From: Glossina fuscipes
Lineage: Eukaryota > Arthropoda > Insecta > Diptera > Glossinidae
Reading direction: 5' to 3'
DNA length: 64,000 nt
Assembly (NCBI RefSeq): GCF_014805625.2
Contig: NW_023998455.1
Location: 5,629,802 to 5,693,801, forward strand
Numbering within the stretch: position 1 is the stretch's first letter; each line of letters begins with the position of its first letter. Below the pieces are notes generated by a model. The model searched no databases. It was not told the DNA's origin and was given only the letters and a program-made list of their open reading frames with translations. Below are positions 25,173-37,838 of the stretch, piece after piece. The position numbers and the translations under genes are program-made.

Positions 25173-26441
25173 TATAAATAAACAAAAGAAAAAGTAAAAT
25201 TTTACATAAATAGCCAAAGACGAAGCTTGAACTCGCTTCACTACGATATGAAATATTAATAAAACATATCAGGAAGCACTTGAGACCGTTTGAAATATAT
25301 AGACGCAGTCGTGACGTCGTACCAAATCCATTAATGATCTATTATTAGCTTGAAAATTATTTAAGAAAAGTTCTCTTTTCAGTTACGTCAGCAGGTGTGG
25401 CGCATAGGTTAAAATCTTTCTTACTTTACGTTGAAAGCCTCCCTCCAATCTCTTTATAGTATATTTAATTTTTTTTTTTTTTTTTTTTTTTCAAGTTGTT
25501 ACGAATCACTCAACAAACTTTACCTATCTCGTCCTCCACGAAAATAGTTGAGCTTGAGGTGGTGATTTTAACAAAGTAAACAAACAGTTTATTGTATGCA
25601 TATGTGTTTGTGCGTTTGTGTTTATATTGCTATGTATCGTTTAGCGAGCAACAATCTTAAGTGTGTTTAATTTTATGTCGCCACGTATCTAAACATGTGT
25701 ATCATGGAACTTTTGAGCTTTTTCATCGTGGCAGTGTTCCATATACCTGAGGTAGACTTTTTCTTCTTTGAAAAGGAAAAAATCGAAAAAAAAAAAATGT
25801 AAATAAAAAAAAAAAACTAAATCGTATTTACGTCATGACATGATTTTACATTAATGCTTAAGTTTCCATTAAATGGAATTAAGTACGAAAAACTCACCAT
25901 GAGTTTTAGGTAATGACATCGACAATAAGCTGGTAGCGACGAGAACACCGCATTGCAACTGGGCATCAATTTAACAAAGTGACGATGTTGTCTTGGCCGT
26001 CAAGACTTGAATTTAAGTAAGAAAAAGTTTCATTTTTAAAATCCAAAGGGCGTCTTAAGTGCTCCTTGCAATCCCGATCATGTTAGAATCGATCGTTTTT
26101 ACAAACAAATAACTTACTCTAAAGTATTTTTAGACTTTTACTCCAGCCGATGGGAATCAAAAATTTCCGCCTAACCTAATCTAACTGAAGGGATTTATAC
26201 TTTCGCTGCCGAGGCCTTAGATAAACTATATGGAGAAAAGTGTTAAGAGGTCATTAATCGTTCAGAAAATACATTTCAATTTTCTTTATTGAACAGTTAG
26301 GATTGCCTTGAGTGGCTACCGCTGTTGTAATGGTCTTCGACTGGTTGGCTGCTGTCAGCCAACATTACATATACAATTGGTATAAATAACGCGTAGTTCA
26401 AGAATTGTTAAGAAAAAATGCTTGATATTCTCTTCCTTTTT

Positions 26442-26443
<2 letters not shown>

Positions 26444-26491
<48 letters not shown>
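26444..26491. repeat. CT dinucleotide microsatellite
   Basis: A near-perfect CT run of 48 bases. On the minus strand it is GA, the type of motif bound by GAGA factor in flies; binding is not shown. Confidence 0.9.
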
Positions 26492-26493
<2 letters not shown>

Positions 26494-27110
26494 ATATCAT
26501 ATGGGAGAGAAAAATAGAGCGCAACAAAAAATTTTTTTCGTCCTGCTTTGAAGACGTAGCGCTCTCTGCTTGTCTCTGAAGTGATGGCCTAATAAACATC
26601 ATATTCATTGAGCTCCTAAGGCAAATAAATTTATTATGATTTTTACATCCACCGCCTAGGGATAGCGGTATATTTTCTTTGGGTCCACGTGCTTGCTTTT
26701 TGATCATCATTCCTGAATCGATTTACACATGTTCTCCTATCCGTTTGTGGGTCTGTCCGTCTGTCCGTCTCTCAATCTGTGTTTCTAGTCCTGTTTACTT
26801 TAAAGACGTGAGGTATGAAAGATACGGTTACAACCAAAACTAATTTTCTTACTTGTATATATATATATGTGAATAGGATAAATTAAATCCAAGCGAAATT
26901 CAAATCGGATCACTTTGCTTGGATATTCAATATAACATTCGTAACGTTTCCGGTACGAAGCGAGAAATCGTAAGCCGATGTAAAGTAAGTAATTTTATGT
27001 ATTACATTAGCGTAGAATATAGACCTTGGTTTTATTTTCTGTATTCTCCCCTTTTTCCATTCTCTTTAAATTATAATTTTTCCTTAACATCCTTATGGAT
27101 GTTAGGCATA

Positions 27111-27140
27111 TTTTACATAGGCATCATTGCCTATGTAAAA
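27111..27140. repeat. perfect 12-bp stem hairpin
   Basis: TTTTACATAGGC (27111-27122) is followed by loop ATCATT and the exact reverse complement GCCTATGTAAAA (27129-27140). Nothing else nearby identifies it as part of a transposon or RNA gene. Confidence 0.8.
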
Positions 27141-27600
27141 AGATCTTTTCCGGCTCTATTCTTCAACAATTAAACCATTATCGCCCATGCAAGTCATCTC
27201 AGTATGAGTCAGCGCTTTACCTTCTTCTTTGCCATCGCCCGTTCGTCTTCGAATAGAGAGCTATCGTAAATTATCCTCGGGTTCTCTGCTAGCTGTAACA
27301 TTCATTCGTTCTCTCCCTGAAAATCTTGCCCGGGCCCCATTCTTTAGATAAAATTATCAAACTAACTTCTTCCTTTGCACTACGTCTTACTTGGAACATG
27401 GAACATGGCAGCGTGGCACGGGACGAATCTGATTTATTAATAGTCATTGGCTATATCTTTAGCATCCTTCACTTCCAGTTTTCATAGGCATTCGTATGTA
27501 GAGATAAGTTAACACATTTGCATCAAGAAAATAGCAAACTAAAGAATACTTGACAGAAACTACTCAAAAAAAAAAGCTACGAAAGATATGACGGAGTAAA

Positions 27601-27615
27601 GGAGAGAAAGAGAGA

Positions 27616-27659
<44 letters not shown>

Positions 27660-27668
27660 GAGAGAGAT
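27601..27668. repeat. GA dinucleotide microsatellite
   Basis: A long GA run with a few GGG and ACA interruptions, inside svp intron 1. Confidence 0.9.
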
Positions 27669-29495
27669 CGATAAAAGCCCATTGAAATTGTTTTTTATCT
27701 TCTGCTAGGTTCTTGCCTTAAAAAACATTCAATAATTTTTCCTATAAATTATTAACTGATTTTTTTTTTTTATTTATTAACTAAAACAATATTCAAAATT
27801 TAAACCACGTGATTAAAAATTTCTCTGCAGGAACATAAATATACACACGCGCAAACAGAGAAACAGCAATAAAAAAAAAATGTATTACTACCAGAGGGAA
27901 TAATAAAAAGCATTTTCCCATGCTTTACTCGAGCATTAGCAAATCTATCAACCAGACAAACGGACAGACACACAAAAAGAACAGATATACAGAGCAATTG
28001 TTGTACAGCGCGCAGCAAACGATAGCAACAACAATATTACTGCCACCTTAACCAGTTTTCTGACCATACATATACGTAAGCAAACATATGAACATACACA
28101 CGAAAGCTACCTACAGAGTACGGTGTAAAGCAAAAGTTTGCTTTTCTTTTTCTTTTTCATTCAAATTTATAACAATATCGCACAATATTGAAATGCTGTA
28201 CAATATATATGTATATATATATGTGTGTGTCTATAGGTGTTCGTTTGCTTGATTGTGTGTGTATATAACACATTAATATATAAGTTTGTGTGTTGAGACA
28301 TACGGACAATTGTTATTAAACAATAACGTTAAACGAATTTGTGTTTCTGCAGCCGGTTAAACATGCGCGCTATTTAAAAGCACTTAAGCAGCAACAACAA
28401 CAACAATCATAATCTATAAGTGCGGGTGTTGTATTGCATGTTGTTGTGAAACAACAAAATAGCCACAACAGGGTATGGAGATGGCATACATAGTTGTAAA
28501 TTCCATAAAACAAAACAGGATTTGTTTGTTTTTGTTTTTGTTCTTGTTTTTTTTTTTTTTGTTGGTGAACGAACACCAACAACATAACACAAAAACGTGC
28601 AAAATTCATGGTAAGATTTTTTTTTTTTTGTTTTTCAAGTCTTTTTTTAGATTATAGTTTAGCTGAAGTTTGTTTGTGTGTACGTTTGAAAATTTTGAAG
28701 AGAATACATTTTCATTTGCGGAGATCCACCCTTTTTCGGTTATTGATATAACACAATATCTAAATATATCTGATGTCTGTATATGTTCGCCTATATGACC
28801 ACAGATTAATGTTTAGAATGTATGAACGAACGATCGAGAACGGACGGGCCGTTTGGTATGTATAGGAGAAAAATTTTAAGGCTTCATCAACAGCTCTTCA
28901 TTATCATGATCGTCATTATCGTCATCATCGGCATCATCGTCACAGTATCAGAAGTAAAACAATTGCACAGTTTAATGTTAACTCTCCATAGGAGTCAAAG
29001 CATTCAAATACAACAACTCAGATATAGAAAACATCATCGTCATCATCATCTACAACAACAATAACAATAACAATATGGGAAATACTCAAGTATCTTTCAA
29101 GATATATATACACACATATGTATATATATATATTTTTTTTAAGCTTCAGCTACAATCTGTTAAGCATCTGTTGCATCGTCTTCTTTAACTTATTTTTCTT
29201 CTTCTCTTAAAACATAAAAAGCGGTGGTGCACTCGCTATCTTCATCGATAGTTTTTCATAGTGCAGACGTTTTTTCGTCGGTATTTCCCTAAGCCCGCTT
29301 AACACACTTAGAAAGATTTCTCTATTTTTCTTTTCTTGATATTTTTTTTTTTGCTTTTTTTCTTTTTTGCTTTGTAACTTTTGCTAAAACTTGACTTAAG
29401 TTAAAGCTTAACTCTAAAAAACAGATTTGCTATCAGATACCGAACAAGTTAAGCATATGGGGGTATCGTCTCTTTTTCGTTTTTTCGCAAAAAAA

Positions 29496-29500
<5 letters not shown>

Positions 29501-29532
<32 letters not shown>

Positions 29533-29555
29533 TACACACACTGGAACATACATAC

Positions 29556-29586
<31 letters not shown>
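29501..29586. repeat. TA run followed by a CATA tetranucleotide repeat
   Basis: TA repeats (29501-29529) are followed after a short spacer by a CATA array (about 29565-29586). Confidence 0.9.
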
Positions 29587-30266
29587 GTCACGTAAACACA
29601 CACTCATTGAAAAGTATAACTTTAATTTAATGTGAACACACATACATGCACACATGCATATATACATGTAAGCCAAGTTTAACATATGTTGCACTCAGCT
29701 GTTGTTGTTGTTGTTGGTTGTTGTTGTTATTGTTGTTGCTATAGTGAAGGAGGCCAGACCTAAAACATTATAAACAGCTATAAAGTTAAAATCTGTGAAA
29801 AAAAATAATGTGAGGAAAAACTCTCTTCTAAATAGTCAAACACGTGTACATGAGTGTGTGTGTGCTCGCATGAGTATGCATTTACCTATTCTTGCATGTG
29901 TATGTGTGTATGTTTATAGTCAAAGATTCAACAAAAAATCGTGACTATGTAGTATAAAGTTATTGTTTTTGTTTTTGTTGTTTTTGTTGTTGTTGTTGGT
30001 AGTTTGTAGCGCACGTCGTATAATGTGTGCTATATGAGATCCGTACAAGTTTAGCTATTTCAGTTTTGCGATCATCATCATCGTCATCCAACCTCATACT
30101 CCCAGGGCCTTCATCCTGCTTTCCTCTTTTTCTTCATCCAATATATATATTTTTTTTTTTTTTTACTTTTCTTTTTGTAAAATCATATCTTTCTTCTTCA
30201 CTGTATAAAAAATACCGACATATTGTATATATGTGCATGCTGAAGCATGCTGATATGATAGAAAAC

Positions 30267-30267
<1 letters not shown>

Positions 30268-30298
<31 letters not shown>

Positions 30299-30357
30299 AT
30301 AAACAAAAACAAAAATAGAAACACTTTTCGTAACCAGTACACACACACACACACACA
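30268..30357. repeat. poly-A tract of 30 and AC microsatellite
   Basis: Thirty A bases (30268-30297) are followed about 40 bases later by an AC run (30339-30357). The poly-A could be a retrotransposition tail, but no element is recognisable next to it. Confidence 0.85.
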
Positions 30358-33300
30358 TGCGCGCGCGCCCGTACAAAAGAATAAACGTTGGTCTACCTTT
30401 AAGCTGAATCAAGTTTTGATGATGATTTTATAGCTTAAAAGGTATTTTATGAGCTTTTTAGTATTGTTTGAAATATTATGGGAAATTTTTGCCTATCACA
30501 GCATTATTGTATTATTTAGATGGTTAAAGAAAAGCAGAGATTTTCTTTCATATAGCATTCTCCGTCAAGTGACTGACTATTAAATAAATTCTTATTGATT
30601 TTAACTGAACTTATTTATTTATATTATTTTATATTATTTTATTTTTTTTTATATACACAGTAAGGGTATGTACGTGTGTTAATATGATAAAGCACAAAAA
30701 CACATACAACAAGTAAAAAATCTGCTATGCCATTTCAATGGATCATAGATACCCTTTCATTAAGGTATTGTAGGTCAAATGCACGCATCGCCTACACCGT
30801 TAGAACAATTATTTATACAATTTTGAAACTTTTCCAAATAAACTCATCGGATATGTGATTTTTCTAGACTTTTCTTTATGCTTTAAATTCAAACAAATTC
30901 AAATGCAGCTCACATTACTTAATCCTGGTTCTGCACAGATGGTTGCAGAGATTATGATAAGTGAGTCTTCTAAATATAAAGTTTTTCCATTTCTTCTCGA
31001 GCATGTTTGGTTATGTCATGATAGTGTTGAGAGAAGCTTTATTTGATGTGCTGCACGTTGTTGCAATAGCTTCTATATGCAGCCATAAAGCTACATTATG
31101 TTATTGTGAAAGGATAAGATGCTTATCCTTCCTTATGAGTGTATATTTATTTTCAAGACACTTGCTCTAACATGGCATGTTACGTTTAACTTGTCAAGTG
31201 CCTGTAAGCGCTTAAGATAATGTATGTCCTTTAGCCATGAAAAATATTTATTTAAAATGACACGAAAAACATTAACTAAAGTGAATGGCGGATATTAGAA
31301 GTTTCCTTAGCCTAAGCCTAACGTAATTATCTATTAATAAAAAATAAATCATAAGTATTCGTCTAAGAGGGCGTATGAAAGCCATAAAAATTTATGTGAA
31401 ACACGTGAAGAAATTATTAACTCGCCTTAGGTGTTAAATAGACACTATAGTTCCATCATTTTTTTTTTTTATGTTTTTTTTTCCTTTTTCTCTTATTGTC
31501 TTACCAACGATCATGTAAGAATTGAAAATGTGCCTTTGACGTGCAACCAGGTGGCACTGCTTTTCTCTTATGAAAATAGTTTCATCCTATAATTCTATTA
31601 AAAAAATACTTAATGACTGTCTTTATAGGATATTAATAGTTACTTAAAATTGCATAAAAAGACGGCAAGAAAGAAATGCAATGCGGAGTATAATGACTTT
31701 ATGTTATATTAATGGGATTCTTAAATTAGGCTACAATCAGGAAGACTTGCTTGCTTGCTTGCTTCCTCCTATGCTTATAGTGGGCATACATTGTGATCTT
31801 TAATTTTTACTAATGATTGTTAAAATTTTATTCGTGAACATCGCATTGAATTTTTAATGAAATTTTTTAGAAAATATATATATAAGGCGTACACTTTTCA
31901 TTAACGCAAAACATTACAAACTAATAAAAAGAAAATATTAATTACGAGAGAAAAAAAAAAAACAGACAGAAAACATTAAATAATTAAAAATCTAGCAACA
32001 AAAACAAATTCGGACATCATCGCTGACTCTACAAAAAGTAGACAACCTAACAATTGTTTAAGTCCATGGCTAGAGTTAGTGTAGTGTGTTACGAAATACA
32101 CGTGTATAGGTGTAGGAATTAAAAAAATTTACGATTTTCTTTACTGAAGACAGCATCCAACGTCGGGGATATACTTCGCCATCCCTTCCCCCTCCTCCCT
32201 CTTTACCCTTTATATCGCACTCAAAAATATCCCTGAGGGTCGTCCGTAAAGTGAAATTGTTGTCAGTGGAAGATTTTGGATTACTGTAACTCTTACCCTC
32301 CATCCTTTCCCCTCCGACAATCGATGCATTATCAACAGCAAAATGGTCCTTGCTCGCAAAAATTAGGATAGATAATGTGGAAGTCATCTACCTACATGTA
32401 CCCATCAAAGCCGATATTTTCAACCACCTCGTAAGCCTGTTAGCCGACTATCGTGTCAATGTACCTGTACTCGGTTTTCGGTGCCGCACACCTTACTTTA
32501 CTTATGATTGCGAACCTACTCGGCTAGCGCTGCTCCCTATCTCTCTCTCTCTCTCTCTTCGCCCCCACTATTTCTCATCCAATGAGAAGACGGTAGAGCA
32601 AATTAAAGCTTAACGACGTATACACCCCGCCCATAATCATGTTTACGAGACACAAAAACTATAAAAAAATAACCAGGCAATGTTGAGGGGGAACTGTCAG
32701 CATTATTTAAAAGGTGAATAATGAAGGGGCGCTACTCTACTAAAAAAAAAAAAAATGTCGAAACCTTCGGGGACACGCCTAATATCTTGCAGGCCGCTTG
32801 CTTTAACACGACTGTAAAATTTCGCCAGCCTGCGGCACTTAGAGTGATATGTCAAAGAACAAGTAAAATCTGTTAATAGGGTTTTGGGAGGTAGCAAACG
32901 CTTGTATTAATACTCTACACTGCTGGAAGAGCATTTGCTAATTTTTCTCACCTGCCCCAATATTTAGCATTGAGATGTAACGTTGGCGTTGGAGTCGTAA
33001 TTCATCAGTTCTGGCAGTCTTTTCTGTTTTTTTTTTTTTTTTTTTTGTTTCCCAATGAGACGATATTTACATTTTTTATTTATTAATTTATTTTTTCTTC
33101 TTATAATTAACTGTCTTCCCTTTAACAATGCAGTTATGTTTTCGCTCGCACTTCCCCACACAATTCATATGACATTTTCATGGTTTTCCAGCTAAACTTG
33201 TGTCATTTTATCGCCTCTCTGCGCCAATTTATCTCATAAACATGCAAACATAAACTATGCTTTACTCGCGTCCCCTCCCCCTTCCCCTTTTTTAATAAAT

Positions 33301-33509
33301 TATATTCATATATATATATATATATATGTATAATAAGAGGTGAAGTTTCGCGAGATATAGGTTGCGTTGTATTCTACGGTACCCACCATTCATTTCACTG
33401 TCAAATTGTTGATCACATCAACATAATTCAAAACATTTTACTAGTTCAGTACATACAATGCGATCTAGTCAACAACACCTTGCAGAGAGGTAGAAACTAC
33501 AAGACAGAT

Positions 33510-33513
<4 letters not shown>

Positions 33514-33554
<41 letters not shown>
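33514..33554. repeat. GA dinucleotide microsatellite
   Basis: An uninterrupted GA run in svp intron 1. Confidence 0.9.
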
Positions 33555-33558
<4 letters not shown>

Positions 33559-34097
33559 TAATTGACTAAGAAAATCCGAGCGATATATTAAAACTCACAT
33601 GGTTTGTTAGCCTCTAATGAAAATTAAGCAAAAGGTTATGCTCGTTCAAGTTCTTTAAAGTTTTGCTTTTCTTTTATTTGTTGTTCTTTTTTTTTTTTTT
33701 TTTCTTTTTATAGCCTATCCTATCATCATAATGATTGTGTTGCAATTTTTTAGAAACTGTTGTTTTTCTGCCTTCTTTTTTTTTTTTGTTCTTTTATTAA
33801 AAAAAACTAGTAAACTAATCTTTATAAAGTCAAGTTAGTCGTAAGACAGAGACTTTGGCTAACACAGTTTATTAAGCAAAAACAAAAACAATTAACAAAT
33901 AAACCCCGGTTATATAATACTCTACTCTATTTCATTAGGCCTCGATTTGTCTAGGTCCCTACTTTTTGGATAAATAATATCCATAAGTGAGGACGTGAGG
34001 TGAGGAAGGAAAATGTAAATACCTTAAATAAAATAAATATTCTATTGGAAGAACCTGCTCCAAATGCTAAGCTAACTCTATTTCGCTCGTGCACTCG

Positions 34098-34129
<32 letters not shown>

Positions 34130-34419
34130 GGCCGCTTCAGCTTGTTTGAAAGGTACAAAAGCAATAGATGAGACAAAAATTTGACTTTGTCAGAGATGCT
34201 TTACATATGGTCCGAGTGACTGACTTCCTATTTAAAAAAAAAAACAAACGTTCTTTTCTTTCCTAATCGTAATTGAAAACATGCTGAGCAAAGGTTAATA
34301 ATATATTATGCTCAAAGCCGCAGGTGGTGTAGGGTGTAAAAATTATAGAAAACTCAATATCTTGCCGTTGCGTTCTTTTTGCAATTAACTGCATAGTTGA
34401 GGTTCTAGACTATGACTGA

Positions 34420-34452
<33 letters not shown>
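34098..34452. repeat. TC microsatellite and CA microsatellite
   Basis: A TC run occupies about 34098-34123 and a CA run about 34422-34452, with ordinary AT-rich DNA between. Confidence 0.85.
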
Positions 34453-34453
<1 letters not shown>

Positions 34454-35148
34454 GCAATCACAGACAGTTAGCGTTATTCTAAGGTTATGTTCGCTATCTC
34501 TTTATATAAATTGATAAATGGTTTAGAAATTTTTTTTCAACAAAAATAACAATCATTAATATAAGCTTAAGTAAATAATTTTTATATACAATTAATTGTA
34601 AAAATTGCATTTATTTTTATTTATTAATAATTATTGCAAATAATTTTATATATCTTACGGCACTTAATCTAATTCCTAGAAGATTTTATTTTGAGAAAAA
34701 AAAAAAATCTATTAATTGTTTATCCATTTCTTTATTAATTTCGAGAAAATAATTTGGGTTACAGTCAGCCAGTCACTCGGTCAGTCAGTTAGTCAGCCCG
34801 CAATGGAATGCAATCAATGTTCAATTGTCGAGTCAACTAAATGTTTACTAATTGTTTGTTCGTTTTAGTTTTGTTCGTCTATGCTAAGCCTAGAACGGTC
34901 TGCGGTGTTTCAAAAATAACGAAAAACAAAAAGTTTGTTTTTGTTATATGTTCGTTTTTTGTTTTTGTCTTATTTATTTATTTTATTTTAATAATTTCAC
35001 GCTTTTAATTGCTTGACGATGCGCAACAAGTGCGCGTGCGCAAAACGTGCATTTAATATCATATGATTCGGTCGTTGTTGGTGTTGGTGTTGGTGTTGGT
35101 CTTGCACTTGTATTTAATCGTTCAAGTTTGTTTGATGATCACACACTG

Positions 35149-35174
35149 ACACACACACACACACACACACACAC
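35149..35174. repeat. AC dinucleotide microsatellite
   Basis: An AC run of about 26 bases in svp intron 1. Confidence 0.85.
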
Positions 35175-37815
35175 ATCTTTACAATGTACTTTTGCCTACC
35201 CGTTTAATTCTATGTTCTTTTTTCATAATTTTTTTGTTTGTTTTTGTTTTCAGGAAGTTCAATTAATTGCCGGCTGATGTTCAGTTAGCTTAATATTCAT
35301 TTTATATTGTTATTGTTGTTGGTGCCGGTGGCGTTAGATATTACTTCAATTTAACTGTTATTATTATTATTACTTTTTTTTTGCTCTTTTTTTTTTCTGC
35401 TTTGATAAGTGAAAAATTAATGTTAAATAAACGTAAGAAGAAAAAGAAGAAGAAACAACTTTTATATTCATTGCACGCTATCTTTTACTAGTAAGGAGGG
35501 TTCGCCGGCTGATTCATAGCAACTAATAAATCACTGTATGAATGAAATATAGAATCTTTAGCAGAAACTCCTTGGGGGCCACACTCTTGAATTAGTAAAA
35601 ATTAACTTAAACTAATAGTTACACTAAACCTATAAATGGCTCTAATACGAAGAACTTGCGTTTTTCAATTCAATAAACATTTTACAGGAGGTATATATGA
35701 AGAGAAAATGACAACAGAATAAAAGCCACGGGTCCCTATAGTATCGTCAAAGTTTTTTGAAATTTCAATGGACAAAGTAAAAATCATAATACATTTAAAT
35801 GTAATAATGGGCTTTCATATCACTTGCCTCTAGTATTCTCCCAACCTATGACAGTTTTACGAGAGATATCTGATGAAAACCATCAGAAAATAGAAACTAT
35901 AATTGAATCTAACACCAAGAGCTCATATTCCTCAAGTCAGTGGAGATTCCAGGGAACATCGAAAATTAAAAATATAATAAGTGGATCAACTTTTGCAATC
36001 GTGCCTAAGTTTAAGGTTTTGCCAAAAATCGATAGCCTACCGGGAAGAAGGAGACGACATTGCATGTACTTTGCACATTCATTGGCTACGTAGCAGAAAA
36101 GACAACAAATTTCAGTTTCTCGATGAAACGTTTTTGGCAAAAAGAAATACACTCTCTATCGAGAACCAGGAAGTGAACGACAAGTAATTGAAAAATGCAG
36201 CAATTAATCTGGAACCGAGTTGGGAAAAATAGATGTAGAACTGATATGATCATTGCATTTGTTGCGTCTATGTTCACAATCTTGTAAATATAAAGAACGA
36301 GATGTACGACGCATTCTCTAAAGTATTCCGCAAAATGTGACTCATAGGCCTCGTGACTCCGCTGAACTGTATTAATGCGAACAGCCTGGTATATAAACCT
36401 GTTAATCTGCCGGCCGCAACCGGGTTCGTTCGTAAGACCCTTTACCTATCCCTCTCGTAAAGCCATTTATCCATTTTTCCGTCCAAATGTCTCGTTATGT
36501 TATTCGTTGATATGCTCCATTGCTTGGGACTAGTCCATCAACTAATTGTCTCCAAACCCATTCGCGCTTTTCCTTAAACGCCCATTTACTTGTGCTTCTT
36601 TAGGCTCTTCAGGCTTAGTTGCCGACTTTGTTCAATCTGGTTAACTTTTCAATCTTGAGTCCGTCTGTACGTCTTCATGATCTTTTTTCATCATAGTGCC
36701 GAGATATATGCTTTACAAACCATTTAATTGTTTTTTCGCCAATCTTTCCCTCCCTTTTCCTATTTGTCGCGAATAATCCACGGCTAAGTTGTTCACTTAT
36801 CCTTTGCTAGTTTCGTTTACTTTCTTCTACTGTCTTTGAACTTTTTCCAATCATTTCTTTAACTTATCCATTCTACCCGTCGATTCGTCTGTCATTCTCA
36901 GCGTTCTCCTATTCATTATTAAATTTTGCCTTGGACAACACTCTTTCGTCACTTTACTATTATTGTATAGCAAAAATATCGATCCGCATCTAATATGTTT
37001 GCATCTAAGCGATGGGTATCTGAAATTCGTTCCAAGCTTTCCTTTACGTTTGTTTATTGTTTTTCTTTTGTTGTTGGCACCATTTCTCTGTTTCGTAAAT
37101 AATTAATTAAACCGTTACATTTTAGTTAAATAAAAATCTAGTAAACTAACAACAAATTTTGTAGTTCGTTCGTTCCCTCGTTTAAAACTGTAGCGAAATT
37201 TAACTAACACAAGCACTATGATCACGATCATGTACTATAACAAATCGTGTTTGTTTGCCAACTTGTATATGTTAAAAGACAAAAGAAAACAGATTTTAGG
37301 AAAATCAATTTTTAAGGGCTTCACGTGGTAAGAAAAATAAAAAACGAAAAAAAAAAAAAATTAAAAAACAAAAAAAGGAAAAAAAGAAGAAAAATACGTA
37401 AATAAATAAACATAGAAAAAAGTCATAATAATAAAAATTGAAGTTAATGAATGAGCAAACACTAAAATAAACTAAAAAAATTTAAGTGAATTGTGAGTAA
37501 AGCTCAGTTCGCTTTAAAGTAAAATAGCAATTAATGCAATACATAAAGTATTGCAATTTAATGTTGCTGTAGTATAACAGTAATTAAAGTTTTAAGGAAA
37601 ATGTTCAAAACGAAATGATTTATGATCGTGTTTTGAATCTTAAAAAAAAAAAAAATTATATACACACACACATATCATAATAAAATTTTATTTAATGAAA
37701 ATTTAAATTTATGCTGTTAACTGTAGGTTTCAAATTATGCACAACAATATAAGAACAGCGACAACAAAAACACAAATCACAAATTGTAATTTTAAAGGTT
37801 TAAAAAGCAAAAAAA

Positions 37816-37838
37816 ATAATAATAATAATAATAATAAT
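37816..37838. repeat. AAT trinucleotide microsatellite
   Basis: A short ATA/AAT array within AT-rich intron. Confidence 0.85.

Noticed and set aside
32350..32613. Plus-strand ORF MLAKIRIDNVEVIYLHVPIK
   Set aside because: It ends in a CT microsatellite, has no recognisable domain and no sign of splicing.
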